Source: Rhodobacteraceae bacterium F11138 (GTDB lineage: Bacteria; Pseudomonadota; Alphaproteobacteria; Rhodobacterales; Rhodobacteraceae). From it: 64,000 nt of DNA. The notes below the pieces were generated by a model. The model did not search any database and was not told the origin of the DNA. It worked only from the letters and a program-made list of their open reading frames with translations. Where the stretch lies: assembly GCA_016521575.1 (NCBI GenBank), contig JAEKDP010000002.1:62001-126000 (forward strand), in the 5' to 3' direction. This document shows, one piece after another, positions 8,460 to 19,737 of this stretch; within the stretch, counting starts at the first letter, position 1; each line of letters starts with the position of its first letter. A program made the translations under genes and the position numbers.

Positions 8460-10219
8460 GCGACCGTTTCCTCGTTCCACGGCTCCAGTTGCACGGTGAA
8501 AACCGCGCCGCCTTCCGGCCGGTTTGCGCCCCGGATATGCCCGCCAAAACTTTGCACAATCCCGTATGAAATTGACAACCCCAGCCCCATTCCTTCTGAT
8601 GCGGCGACGGCCTTGGTCGAATAGAACGGATCGAACACCTTGTCGGGCAGATCCAGCCCCGGCCCGGTGTCGCGTATGGTGACCGTCAGCGGCGCGGTTT
8701 CGGAAATCTGGATCTCGATACGCTTGATGCTGCACCCGTCCATGGCATCCGCCGCATTGGTCACAAGGTTGACAAAAACCTGCCCCAGCCGCACTTCGCC
8801 GCCGCGCACCCAGACCGGATGATCCGGTCGCCGGAACGCGATCTGTACCCCGTCCCGGCGCAGACGTGACTGGGTCAACTCGATGGTGCTGTCCAGAACG
8901 GCGACCACATCGACCCGCGTCGCGGCCTGGCTTTCCTGACGCGCAAACGCACGCAGGTTCTGAATGATGCGCCCCATCCGCCGGGCCAGTTCGGAGATAC
9001 GACCCAGGTTATCTGACGCCTCGGAACTGCGTCCGCGATCCAGATACATGGCGCCGTTTTCGGCAAATGAGCGGATCGCCATCAGGGGTTGGTTCAGTTC
9101 ATGACTGATCCCGGCGCTCATCTGTCCCAGAGCACTGAGCTTGCCCGCCTGAACCAGATCGTCCTGCGCGCGTTTCAGGGCGGCTTCGGTTTCCTTGCGC
9201 TCGGCCACTTCGCGGCGCAGTCGCTGGTTGGTGGCCGACAGATCGCGCGTCCGCCGCGCCACCCGGCTTTCCAGCACCGCATTGACCTCTGCCAGGGCAC
9301 GGCGGCGTTCGGTAGCCAGAAACAGCAGCGCACCAAAGGCAAGACAAATCGCCGCCACCGCCGCGGCCTGCAACCCCGCCAGCCGCCGCGCCGAATCCGC
9401 ATTCACCAATATTTCGCCGGTCAGGGCCACCACGGGCAAATCCCGTTTCAAATGCAACGCATGGCGGGGCACATAGGGACCCCAGCGCGGCTTCCATATC
9501 TCGTGCCCTCCGACGTCCACGGCGCGGAACTCGGGCGCAGGCCCGTCCGGCGGCACCAGCCCCTGCCCGCTTTCGGGCCGGGTCCAGAACAGCAGTTCGA
9601 ACCGGTTGGTGACAAACACCTCGCCGTTGGAATCGGTAAAGAACACGGCGGGGGTGCTGCCGGGCCAGGCCAACTCGATACTTGCGACATCGGCCACAAC
9701 GATCACCGCCCCATCAACCCGGCCCGCATCATCAAACGCGGGGGCGGCATAATAGTAGGCCCGCCGGTTCAGCGGCGGACGTATCCCGTGATCCGCACCA
9801 AGAGCCCCGTGCATCGCGCGACGGAAATAGGGTTCTTGCGACAGATCCCGAACGGTCAGCCCATTGGCGCTGGCCAGCACATGGCCGGACCGGTCGGCAA
9901 ACAGAATGTCCAGCGCCCCGGTCTTGTCGGCCATCTCAAGCAGTTGCAATTCGGCGGCGCGCCGTCTGGCGGGACTGTCCAGTCCCTCCAGCATCGGGTG
10001 ATCCGTCAACAGCACCGCCAGTTCCTGATAAACCTGCAATTCGGCGCTCAGCCGGTCGCTTGCCAGCGCCAGATCCGCCTCGGCACGGCGGGCAAGCTGT
10101 TCCAGCGCCTGCAGATAGCCATAGCGCCAGACGCCGCCGGACAGGATTGCCACCGCCAGCACGAAGACCAGCACGATCCAGGAACGATGGGGCCATTGCG
10201 TCGCCATCAGAGCCTGCAC
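8456..10219 (-). CDS. dctB: DctB-like sensor histidine kinase
   Basis: This membrane histidine kinase has 587 residues. It has a transmembrane segment near 13-30, a long periplasmic sensor region (about 40-275, the tandem-PAS type of DctB), and a second transmembrane segment near 281-302. A coiled linker leads to the H-box ISHELNQPLM with H373, the N-box VFVNLVTNAADAMD (481-494), and the G-boxes DTGPG (517-521) and GMGLGLS (543-549). It shares a 4-bp ATGA overlap with the regulator downstream. It presumably senses external dicarboxylate, possibly with the TRAP system as partner. A second in-frame ATG lies five codons in. Confidence 0.93.
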   Translation of the reverse strand: MQALMATQWPHRSWIVLVFVLAVAILSGGVWRYGYLQALEQLARRAEADLALASDRLSAELQVYQELAVLLTDHPMLEGLDSPARRRAAELQLLEMADKTGALDILFADRSGHVLASANGLTVRDLSQEPYFRRAMHGALGADHGIRPPLNRRAYYYAAPAFDDAGRVDGAVIVVADVASIELAWPGSTPAVFFTDSNGEVFVTNRFELLFWTRPESGQGLVPPDGPAPEFRAVDVGGHEIWKPRWGPYVPRHALHLKRDLPVVALTGEILVNADSARRLAGLQAAAVAAICLAFGALLFLATERRRALAEVNAVLESRVARRTRDLSATNQRLRREVAERKETEAALKRAQDDLVQAGKLSALGQMSAGISHELNQPLMAIRSFAENGAMYLDRGRSSEASDNLGRISELARRMGRIIQNLRAFARQESQAATRVDVVAVLDSTIELTQSRLRRDGVQIAFRRPDHPVWVRGGEVRLGQVFVNLVTNAADAMDGCSIKRIEIQISETAPLTVTIRDTGPGLDLPDKVFDPFYSTKAVAASEGMGLGLSISYGIVQSFGGHIRGANRPEGGAVFTVQLEPWNEETVA

Positions 10220-10253
10220 CGCAACATCCGGCCCGCGACCGCCGGCACCACGA

Positions 10254-10715
10254 CTACAGGGGCAATGCGGTTGTCGATTTGATTTCCTCCATCGACAACA
10301 ACGCGGTGACGTTGTGGACCCGGACCTCGGAGATCAGCGCCTGATAGAACACGTCATAGGCACGCGCATTTCTGACCCGCACTTTCAGGATATAGTCGAT
10401 ATCGCCCGCAAGACGATGCGCTTCCTGTACTTCGGGACGGTCGCGCAGGGCTTTCAGAAACATGGCTTGCCAGGCCGCGTCATGTTCCGAGGTCCGTATC
10501 AGCACAAAGAAACAGGCCTCAAAGCCCAGGGCCTCGGCGTCCAGAACAACCGTCTGCTGACCGATCACACCGGCTTCGCGCAACTTGCGAATCCGGTTCC
10601 AGACCGGCGTCTTGGAACTGCCCACCGCACGGGCGATTTCATCCAGCGACTGGCTGGCGTCGCGTTGCAGCTCGGCCAAGATTTTCCGATCCACTTCGTC
10701 AATCCGTATATCCAT
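10254..10715 (-). CDS. Lrp/AsnC family transcriptional regulator
   Basis: A 153-residue Lrp/AsnC protein. The N-terminal helix-turn-helix covers IDEVDRKILAELQRDAS to NRIRKLREAGVI, with the RAM ligand-binding/oligomer domain behind it (LGFEACFFVLIRT to the C-terminus). It is divergent from the sulfite/APS reductase operon, with about 140 bp between the two starts. That gap holds two inverted repeats. The arrangement suggests it regulates the cys operon, itself, or both. The effector is unknown; an amino acid such as cysteine or a sulfur metabolite would fit. Confidence 0.94.
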   Translation of the reverse strand: MDIRIDEVDRKILAELQRDASQSLDEIARAVGSSKTPVWNRIRKLREAGVIGQQTVVLDAEALGFEACFFVLIRTSEHDAAWQAMFLKALRDRPEVQEAHRLAGDIDYILKVRVRNARAYDVFYQALISEVRVHNVTALLSMEEIKSTTALPL

Positions 10716-10770
10716 TCCGGTTTCATCCCCTTGCGCAGATCAATCGCACCAATATCTCGCTCATCTGGAA

Positions 10771-10798
10771 CATATATCCTTATTTAGCAAGATATATG
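10771..10798. promoter_or_regulatory. Inverted repeat in the lrp-cys divergent region (site 1)
   Basis: CATATATC at 10771-10778 and GATATATG at 10791-10798 are perfect 8-bp arms separated by 12 bp. The AT-rich half-sites and the location between the divergent Lrp gene and the cys operon fit an Lrp-type operator or one overlapping a promoter. Confidence 0.5.
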
Positions 10799-10802
10799 GC
10801 GC

Positions 10803-10836
10803 TTGTTCGGGAAAATTTCCTATATTTACCGAACAA
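10803..10836. promoter_or_regulatory. Inverted repeat in the lrp-cys divergent region (site 2)
   Basis: TTGTTCGG at 10803-10810 and CCGAACAA at 10829-10836 are perfect 8-bp arms 18 bp apart. The right arm ends 20 bp before the DUF2849 start codon. The 18-bp AT-rich spacer makes a hairpin less likely than a protein dimer or tetramer site. Confidence 0.5.
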
Positions 10837-10856
10837 CAAGCCAGAAAGAGATCATC

Positions 10857-11171
10857 ATGCCGCGCGAATTCCACCCCAAGGTCGTCACCGCCTCGGATCT
10901 GCTGATTGGCGACGTGATCTATCAGACCGCCGACGACAGCTGGACCCGTGAACTGGCGCAGGCCGAAATCATCACCGATGAGGCGCACGCGCAATTGCGC
11001 CTGCTGGATGCAGAACGTCAGGTCGACCGCATCGTCGGGGCCTATCTGGCGGATATGCGACCGACACAGGCGGGGCCGCAACCGACCCATTTTCGGGAAG
11101 AGTTCCGGCGCACCGGGCCTTCCAACTATGCCCATGGCAAGCAGGAAATGCTTGCCCGGCACCAAGGCTAA
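10857..11171 (+). CDS. DUF2849 family protein, first gene of the cys operon
   Basis: This small cytosolic protein of 104 residues starts MPREFHPKVVTASDLLIGDV and matches the DUF2849 family, which travels with sulfite reductase genes in alphaproteobacteria. I chose the ATG at 10857 because AGAAAGAG lies upstream; an in-frame ATG 18 codons earlier lies inside the second inverted repeat. The cysI gene follows after 39 bp. No enzyme motif is visible and the role in sulfite reduction is not established. Confidence 0.88.
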   Translation: MPREFHPKVVTASDLLIGDVIYQTADDSWTRELAQAEIITDEAHAQLRLLDAERQVDRIVGAYLADMRPTQAGPQPTHFREEFRRTGPSNYAHGKQEMLARHQG

Positions 11172-11210
11172 AACCCCGGCACCCCGCAGACCAGCACAGG
11201 ACCGATACCG

Positions 11211-12875
11211 ATGTACAGCTATTCCGAGTTCGACAAAGCCTTCTTGGCGCAACGCAATGCGCAATTCCGCGCCCAGGTAGAACGCCGGGTCGCGGGTGCC
11301 TTGACCGAAGACGAGTTCAAGCCGCTGCGCCTGATGAACGGCGTCTATCTGCAGTTGCACGCCTATATGCTGCGCGTGGCCATTCCCTATGGCACCCTGA
11401 ACAGTGGTCAGATGCGCCAACTGGCCTATCTGGCCGAACGCTGGGACCGGGGGTATGGCCATTTCACCACCCGCCAGAACATCCAGTACAATTGGCCCAA
11501 ACTGAGCGAGATTCCCGACATGCTGGACGCCCTGGCCGAGGTTGGGCTGCACGCGATCCAGACCAGCGGCAACACGATCCGGAATGTGACCGCCGACCAT
11601 TTCGCCGGGGCCGCGGCGGACGAAATCCGCGACCCGCGCCCCGTCGCCGAATTGATCCGGCAATGGTCCACGGATCACCCCGAGTTCCAGTTCCTGGGCC
11701 GCAAGTTCAAGATTGCCGTCACCGGCAGCGAAAACGACCGTGCTGTCATCAAGTCGCATGACATCGGTCTGCAAATCGTACAGCAGGGCACCGAGACAGG
11801 CGTTCGCGTGATTGTCGGCGGCGGCCTGGGCCGGACCCCGATGATCGGCAAGGAAATCCGCGCATTTCTGCCGCAAGAGGATCTGCTGCCCTATCTTGAA
11901 GCCGTGTTGGGCGTCTACAACCTGCTGGGACGGCGGGACAACAAATACAAGGCCCGTCTCAAGATCACCGTGCATGAACACGGCATCGATGCGATCCGCG
12001 AACGTGTCGAAACCCTGTTTGCGCAACGCCGCGCCGCTTTTTCCGGCGTGGATCAGCAACAATTGACCCGCATACAGGCCGGTTTTGCGCCGCCGGCCCT
12101 GCGCACGACCGGGACAAGCGAATACGAAACCGCCTATCGGACCGATCCGGTATTCCGCAGTTGGGCCGACACCAATCTGACACCACACCGGAACCCGGAA
12201 CATGCCATCGTCACCATCAGCCTGAAGGCCCATGGCGCCACACCCGGCGACGCGACGGCCGAACAGATGCGCAGGATGGCCGATCTGGCCGAACGCTATG
12301 CCTATGACGAACTGCGTATCAGTCACGAGCAGAATGTCGTGCTGCCGCATGTGCACAAATCGGACCTGCCAGCAATACATGCCGGGCTGAAGGCCGCCGG
12401 ATTGGCCACCGCGAATGTCGGCCTGATCAGCGACATCATCGCCTGCCCCGGAATGGACTACTGTGCATTGGCCACGGCCCGCTCCATTCCGATCGCGCAA
12501 GAGATCGCAACCCGGTTCGACGAACTGAAGATCGAACATGATATCGGCCCGCTCAAGATCAAGATTTCGGGATGCATCAACGCGTGTGGCCATCACCATG
12601 TCGGCCATATCGGCATCCTGGGGCTGGATCGCGCCGGCGTCGAGAATTATCAGATCACGCTCGGGGGCGACGGGACACAAGATGCGACCGTGGGTGAACG
12701 TGCGGGTCCGGGTTTTGCGGCCGAAGAAATCGTGCCCGCCATCGAGCGCTTGATACAGGGATATCTGACCCTGCGGCTGGACCCTGACGAGACCTTTCTT
12801 CAGGCCTATCGCCGGCTGGGGCTGGCCCCTTTCAAAGCGGTGCTGTATCCCGAGGCGCGGGCCCATGCGGCTTGA
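11211..12875 (+). CDS. cysI: Siroheme nitrite/sulfite reductase (assimilatory sulfite reductase)
   Basis: A 554-residue siroheme/[4Fe-4S] reductase. The coupled cofactor site is complete: C412 and C418 in CPGMDYC, and C455 and C459 in SGCINACGHHH. Siroheme-contacting arginines lie in YGHFTTRQNIQYNW. It reduces sulfite to sulfide with six electrons. CysH and a ferredoxin-NADP reductase gene follow, and there is no CysJ flavoprotein, so electrons probably come through ferredoxin. The PAPS/APS-reductase neighbour argues for sulfite, not nitrite, as the main substrate. Its last 11 bp overlap cysH. Confidence 0.94.
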   Translation: MYSYSEFDKAFLAQRNAQFRAQVERRVAGALTEDEFKPLRLMNGVYLQLHAYMLRVAIPYGTLNSGQMRQLAYLAERWDRGYGHFTTRQNIQYNWPKLSEIPDMLDALAEVGLHAIQTSGNTIRNVTADHFAGAAADEIRDPRPVAELIRQWSTDHPEFQFLGRKFKIAVTGSENDRAVIKSHDIGLQIVQQGTETGVRVIVGGGLGRTPMIGKEIRAFLPQEDLLPYLEAVLGVYNLLGRRDNKYKARLKITVHEHGIDAIRERVETLFAQRRAAFSGVDQQQLTRIQAGFAPPALRTTGTSEYETAYRTDPVFRSWADTNLTPHRNPEHAIVTISLKAHGATPGDATAEQMRRMADLAERYAYDELRISHEQNVVLPHVHKSDLPAIHAGLKAAGLATANVGLISDIIACPGMDYCALATARSIPIAQEIATRFDELKIEHDIGPLKIKISGCINACGHHHVGHIGILGLDRAGVENYQITLGGDGTQDATVGERAGPGFAAEEIVPAIERLIQGYLTLRLDPDETFLQAYRRLGLAPFKAVLYPEARAHAA

Positions 12876-13632
12876 AGGACAGGATGCCGTCCCCCGGCCC
12901 GGCACGCACCCGTCGCAGGCCGAACTGCGCCGACGGGTGGATATTCTGAACGATCGCTATCGTCATCACAGCGCCACCGCCGTCATGCAGGGCGCGCTGC
13001 GGGATGCGGGCAACATCGCCCTGGTCTCCAGTTTCGGAGCAGAGTCGGTCGTGCTGCTGCACATGGTGGCGGTGATTGAGCGGCGCACACCGGTCCTGTT
13101 CATCGACACAAGGATGCTGTTCACGGAAACGCTGGTCTATCAGGTCGAGGTGGCCGAACGGCTGAACCTGCAAAACCTGCGTATCATCCGCGCGGATGAC
13201 ATCGCCCGCCACGATCCGGACGGCACCTTGCATCAGCGCGATACGGACGCCTGCTGTGCCTTGCGCAAGGTCGAACCGCTGAACCGCGCGCTGGCCGATT
13301 TTGACGGCTGGATCACCGGGCGCAAACGGTTTCAATCGGGCACACGGGCCGCGCTGGATTTCTTTGAACCGGAAGCCGGAACCAATCGCATCAAGGTCAA
13401 CCCGCTGGCCCATTGGAGCCCCGATGACCTGCGCACCTACATGGACGAAAACCGCCTGCCCCGGCATCCGCTGGTGGCGCGGGGGTATCCCTCGATCGGC
13501 TGTGCGCCCTGCACCTCGCCGGTTGGCCAGGGCGAAGACCCCCGTGCAGGACGCTGGCGTGACCGCAACAAGGATGAATGCGGCATCCATTTCGAAAACG
13601 GAAAAATGGTCCGCACAGGAGCAGCAACATGA
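12865..13632 (+). CDS. cysH: Phosphoadenylyl/adenylyl-sulfate reductase
   Basis: A 255-residue thiol-dependent reductase that converts activated sulfate to sulfite in the cytosol. The ATP-PPase-type fold shows SSFGAESVVLLHMV. A [4Fe-4S] cluster is indicated by the pair C130-C131 (DACCALRK) and C213/C216 (CAPC), and the catalytic cysteine by C239 in ECGIH. The cluster cysteines point to APS, although bacteria of this type may use PAPS as well. The gene overlaps cysI by 11 bp and DUF934 by the ATGA at 13629, so translation is coupled. Confidence 0.95.
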   Translation: MRLEGQDAVPRPGTHPSQAELRRRVDILNDRYRHHSATAVMQGALRDAGNIALVSSFGAESVVLLHMVAVIERRTPVLFIDTRMLFTETLVYQVEVAERLNLQNLRIIRADDIARHDPDGTLHQRDTDACCALRKVEPLNRALADFDGWITGRKRFQSGTRAALDFFEPEAGTNRIKVNPLAHWSPDDLRTYMDENRLPRHPLVARGYPSIGCAPCTSPVGQGEDPRAGRWRDRNKDECGIHFENGKMVRTGAAT

Positions 13633-14033
13633 CAGTACTCGTGACCGATGCCGGCTTTGGGCCGGATGACTGGACCGCCGGCTTTACCGCGGTGCAGGAT
13701 GCAACCGAAAACACCACAGCGCTGGATCTGCCGTCGGACACAGACCCGGCCAGCGTGGGTCTGACCACAGGGTTGCAGATGATCCGCATCGATTTTCCCA
13801 GCTTTGCGGACGGTCGCGGGTTTACCATTGCCCGGCAACTGCGCCTGCGCGGGTACCGGGGCCGTTTGCGTGCCAAGGGTCATGTCCTTGCCGATCAGTT
13901 TTCCATGGCCCGTCGCTGCGGTTTTGACGAGGTCGAAATCAGCGACGACCTTGCCGCCCGCCAGTCTCAGCCCCAATGGCTGGCCCGTGCGAATTGGCGC
14001 GATCATGACTATCAATCCCGCCTTCGCGGCTAA
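13629..14033 (+). CDS. DUF934 family protein
   Basis: This 134-residue protein starts MTVLVTDAGFGPDDW and ends in a conserved-looking RGYRGRLRAKGHVLADQFSM...RCGFDEVEI core. DUF934 proteins are almost always encoded next to CysH and siroheme reductases and have been proposed as accessory factors of sulfite or nitrite reduction. The start overlaps the cysH stop (ATGA). The upstream in-frame ATG at 13578 is within cysH and was not used. Confidence 0.9.
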   Translation: MTVLVTDAGFGPDDWTAGFTAVQDATENTTALDLPSDTDPASVGLTTGLQMIRIDFPSFADGRGFTIARQLRLRGYRGRLRAKGHVLADQFSMARRCGFDEVEISDDLAARQSQPQWLARANWRDHDYQSRLRG

Positions 14034-14102
14034 TTTGCCTTTCCCTGACCTGTATCAAAGACTAATCAGAGGTGTCGGCCCAGAAGGCCGGCAGTGTAAA
14101 CG

Positions 14103-14939
14103 ATGACAGAGATGACCCCCGTGCCCGACACCGACGCCAAACCCGTCAAGACCCTCGCCCTGCCCGACGCGCAAACCGTAACCCAGGTGAAACACTGGAC
14201 CGACCGGCTGTTTTCCTTCCGCGTAACCCGCCCGCAAAGCCTGCGATTCCGGTCCGGGGAATTCGTGATGATCGGCCTGTTGGGTGACAATGGCAAACCC
14301 CTGCTGCGCGCCTATTCCATCGCCAGCCCCGCCTGGGACGACGAGCTTGAGTTCTATTCGATCAAGGTTCAGGACGGCCCGCTGACCAGCAAACTGCAAC
14401 ACATAGAACCCGGCGATCAGATCATCCTGCGCCCGAAACCCGTCGGCACGCTCGTGCATGACGCCTTGCTGCCCGGCAAACGGATCTGGTTCTTTGCCAC
14501 GGGCACCGGGTTTGCCCCCTTTGCTTCGCTGCTGCGTGAACCCGAAACCTATGAGAATTACGACGAGGTGATCATCACCCATACCTGCCGCGATGTGGCC
14601 GAACTGGAGTATGGTCGCGAGCTGATCGAGAACCTCAAGTCGGACGAGATGATGATCGAACTGCTTGGGGCGGAAAATCTGGACAAGATCCGCTACTATC
14701 CGACCACCACGCGCGAAAAGAGTGCGCGCATGGGGCGTATCACCGAACTTCTGAAAGATGGAACGGTGTTTTCGGACCTGGGCATACCGCCAATCACCCC
14801 GGCCACGGATCGGGCGATGGTTTGCGGTTCACTGGCGTTCAATCAGGATATCAAAGAGATTCTGGAAGGCTTCGGTCTGCGCGAAGGGGCCAATTCCGAT
14901 CCCAAGGAATATGTGGTTGAAAAGGCGTTTGTCGGCTGA
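14103..14939 (+). CDS. fpr: Ferredoxin-NADP+ reductase
   Basis: An FAD-dependent reductase of 278 residues. The FAD-binding RAYSIASP motif lies near residues 70-77. The nucleotide domain carries GTGFAPFASLL and ends with the CGSLAFNQDI loop and a C-terminal EKAFVG, typical of bacterial Fpr. Placed directly after the cys genes it is likely to reduce the ferredoxin that feeds CysI. Fpr enzymes also take part in oxidative-stress responses, so the role may be wider. Confidence 0.93.
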   Translation: MTEMTPVPDTDAKPVKTLALPDAQTVTQVKHWTDRLFSFRVTRPQSLRFRSGEFVMIGLLGDNGKPLLRAYSIASPAWDDELEFYSIKVQDGPLTSKLQHIEPGDQIILRPKPVGTLVHDALLPGKRIWFFATGTGFAPFASLLREPETYENYDEVIITHTCRDVAELEYGRELIENLKSDEMMIELLGAENLDKIRYYPTTTREKSARMGRITELLKDGTVFSDLGIPPITPATDRAMVCGSLAFNQDIKEILEGFGLREGANSDPKEYVVEKAFVG

Positions 14940-15065
14940 CAGTGGCCACGGCAGACCCGGTTTTCATCCCTCGGCGAACTCCAGATGGCCAGGGCCTTGT
15001 TCATGGTGCTGCAATTTCGCCGGGCGCGGCACACCCCGCAGGATATGGCATGTTGCGGCACAGGC

Positions 15066-15094
15066 ATGGGTGCGGCGCGGATCGCGCCGCCCAT
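15066..15094. terminator. Strong hairpin between fpr and infC
   Basis: GCGGCGCG (15072-15079), GAT, CGCGCCGC (15083-15090) form a perfect 8-bp GC stem, extended by ATGGG/CCAT around one bulge. There is no T-run, so it is either a factor-dependent end of the cys transcript or a leader structure of infC. The rest of the 246-bp gap holds no gene I can support. Confidence 0.45.
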
Positions 15095-15185
15095 CGCATA
15101 AGGGCCGAGAATTGCGACTTGAATCCAGCGGAACCAATAGCTAGATTTACGCTTCAGTAATCACAACGATCGAAGGACCGATTCC

Positions 15186-15734
15186 ATAGCCCGCAGACCC
15201 CACAACGCGCCGCCGACCCGCGATACCGGCCCGCGCGTAAACGAGAATATCCGCGCCCCTGAAATCCGCCTGATCGGCGCCGAAGGTGAAAATGCCGGCG
15301 TCGTCAGCCCAGCCCGAGGCCGCGAAATGGCGGAAGAAGCCGGTTTGGACCTGGTCGAAATCTCGCCCAACGCCAACCCGCCCGTGTGCAAGATCATGGA
15401 TTTCGGAAAATTCAAGTACGAAACCCAGAAACGCGAAGCCGAAGCCCGCAAGAAACAGAAGATCATCGACGTCAAGGAAGTCAAATTCCGTCCCAACACG
15501 GACAAGCATGATTATGACGTGAAGATGCGCAACGTCTTCAAGTTTCTTGAACACGGCGACAAGGTCAAGGTGACGCTGCGTTTCCGGGGCCGCGAGATGG
15601 CACACCAGAGTCTGGGCCGCGAGCTGTTGCAACGGGTCGCCGAGGACACCAAGGAAATTGGCCGTGTCGAGAACTTTCCGAAAATGGAAGGTCGGCAGAT
15701 GATCATGTTGATCGGTCCGCTGCCCAACAAGTAG
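15186..15734 (+). CDS. infC: Translation initiation factor IF-3, starting at an AUA codon
   Basis: A 182-residue IF-3, the full family length. The frame starts at ATA (15186-15188) and reads on as [19 protein letters not shown], the standard N-terminus for this group. There is no ATG, GTG or TTG between the in-frame TAG at 15138 and the internal ATG at 15327, which would remove 47 conserved residues. GAAGGA lies 8 bases before the ATA. IF-3 binds the 30S subunit and rejects non-canonical starts, so a poor start codon allows it to repress its own synthesis (AUU in E. coli). The middle and C-terminal motifs ([28 protein letters not shown]) are intact. A terminator follows. Confidence 0.93.
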   Translation: MARRPHNAPPTRDTGPRVNENIRAPEIRLIGAEGENAGVVSPARGREMAEEAGLDLVEISPNANPPVCKIMDFGKFKYETQKREAEARKKQKIIDVKEVKFRPNTDKHDYDVKMRNVFKFLEHGDKVKVTLRFRGREMAHQSLGRELLQRVAEDTKEIGRVENFPKMEGRQMIMLIGPLPNK

Positions 15735-15777
15735 TCGCCTCAGGCGCAATAACTTCGCATTTGAATGCATCGGATCA

Positions 15778-15805
15778 GGTTCCCGCCCGCGCGGGAACCT
15801 TTTTT
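15778..15805 (+). terminator. Rho-independent terminator of infC
   Basis: GGTTCCCGC, a four-base loop and GCGGGAACC form a 9-bp stem (15778-15799), followed by six T. It ends the infC transcript. Confidence 0.92.
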
Positions 15806-15930
15806 GTTGTTCGGATCGCCACCCTACATCACAAATCGCGCGGGGGTCACGGCGTCGGCGGCGCACAACAATGGTTGCGATGATGCTGCGCCCAAGCCGG
15901 GTATCCGAATGAACGCATTTCTTTCAGTCC

Positions 15931-15960
15931 AAAACAAAAAACGCCCCGTATGACGGGGCG
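15931..15960 (-). terminator. Rho-independent terminator of acnA
   Basis: CGCCCCGT (15942-15949), ATG and ACGGGGCG (15953-15960) form an 8-bp stem. On the minus strand it is followed by a long T tract (complement of 15931-15941). A shorter T run on the other side could make it work in both directions. It lies 38 bp beyond the acnA stop. Confidence 0.9.
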
Positions 15961-15998
15961 CTTTTCCAATCGTTTTGCCGGTGTTCTGGGCTTTCGCG

Positions 15999-18746
<2,748 letters not shown>

Positions 18747-18991
18747 CTGGTGGCCTCCCTCTGAGAAGTCGTGAAAGTTGGGAATTCGCTACCCGCTATC
18801 TGCATGAGACAGCACAGGGGTTCAATAGGGTTCCGGTGAAGTGCGACACTTTCGTATACCATTGTACACAAAAAATTCGCTTTTCGCGGGCGCGTTGACC
18901 GGCTGTGAACCGGAGTGTTTCAAGAAACGTTGATTGGCCATTCCCGTGGCGCGCGGCTAGACCGGAAGCACAACAAGGGAAGCGCAACAGA

Positions 18992-19690
18992 ATGAAACGG
19001 ATCGCACCGACCGCCATGGCGTTGAGCATGATGCTGACGACTGCGGGGTTTGCCGAGGATAACCCGGTCGTGGTCGAACTGTTCACTTCGCAAGGCTGTG
19101 CATCCTGCCCTCCGGCGGACCGATTGCTGCACAAGCTGTCCCGGCGCGATGATGTGATCGCGCTGGCCCTGCATGTGGATTATTGGGACTATATCGGGTG
19201 GCAGGATGTGTTTGCCCTGCCGGAAAACGCCACACGCCAACGCGCCTATGCGCGGGTTGCGGAACGCCACATGATCTATACCCCGCAGATGATCGTCAAC
19301 GGCCAGGACGACATCGTGGGTGTGCACGCGATGGAGCTGGCCGATCTGATCGCCGCGCATCAGGCGTTGCCCAGGGCGGTTGATCTGGATACCAGCCGTG
19401 CTGACGGCAGGGTTTCGATCCGGGCCAAGGCACTGGCCCCGCTTGACGGCCCGGTGACGGTGCAACTGATCCGCTACACCCCGACGCAACGCACGGAAAT
19501 CACGCGCGGCGAGAACGCGGGACAGGTGTTCGACTATGCCAATGTGGTCGATGACTGGCAGATTCTTCAGCAATGGAGCGGCGAATCGGCGCTGGAGGTG
19601 GATCTGGAAATCGACGGCATCCGGCCCGTTGTGGTGCTGATTCAGGAACCCGGCCCCGGCCCCATTCTGGCCGCCGCCCTGGCGAAATAG
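18992..19690 (+). CDS. DUF1223 secreted thioredoxin-like protein
   Basis: A 232-residue exported protein. MKRIAPTAMALSMMLTTAGF is a signal peptide, and the mature part begins VVELFTSQGCASCPPAD with the CxxC of the DUF1223 family, which adopts a thioredoxin-like fold. The start at 18992 is preceded by AAGGGAAG; an in-frame ATG 29 codons earlier would bury the signal peptide. Redox activity on a periplasmic substrate is plausible but unproven. It converges on the acyltransferase gene downstream with 47 bp between the stops. Confidence 0.9.
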   Translation: MKRIAPTAMALSMMLTTAGFAEDNPVVVELFTSQGCASCPPADRLLHKLSRRDDVIALALHVDYWDYIGWQDVFALPENATRQRAYARVAERHMIYTPQMIVNGQDDIVGVHAMELADLIAAHQALPRAVDLDTSRADGRVSIRAKALAPLDGPVTVQLIRYTPTQRTEITRGENAGQVFDYANVVDDWQILQQWSGESALEVDLEIDGIRPVVVLIQEPGPGPILAAALAK

Positions 19691-19737
19691 CTCGGTTGCG
19701 GGGATCGCGACGCGCTTCGTCGACACCAACCGGCGCG

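Noticed and set aside
8460-8735. 92-codon N-terminal extension of the DctD-like regulator
   Set aside because: It lies inside the kinase gene in another frame, is Arg-rich, and the ATGA overlap at 8456-8459 gives a natural start at the receiver domain.
10761-12905. 714-codon open frame on the minus strand across cysI
   Set aside because: Lies exactly opposite cysI, which has complete cofactor motifs; the product lacks any recognisable domain. An effect of high GC content at third positions.
12865-14033. Possible nitrite reductase role for the siroheme enzyme
   Set aside because: CysH, DUF934 and the absence of NirD or nitrate genes point to sulfite as the substrate.
14942-15160. 72-codon frame between fpr and infC
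   Set aside because: No ribosome site and no recognisable features, and it reads through a strong hairpin.
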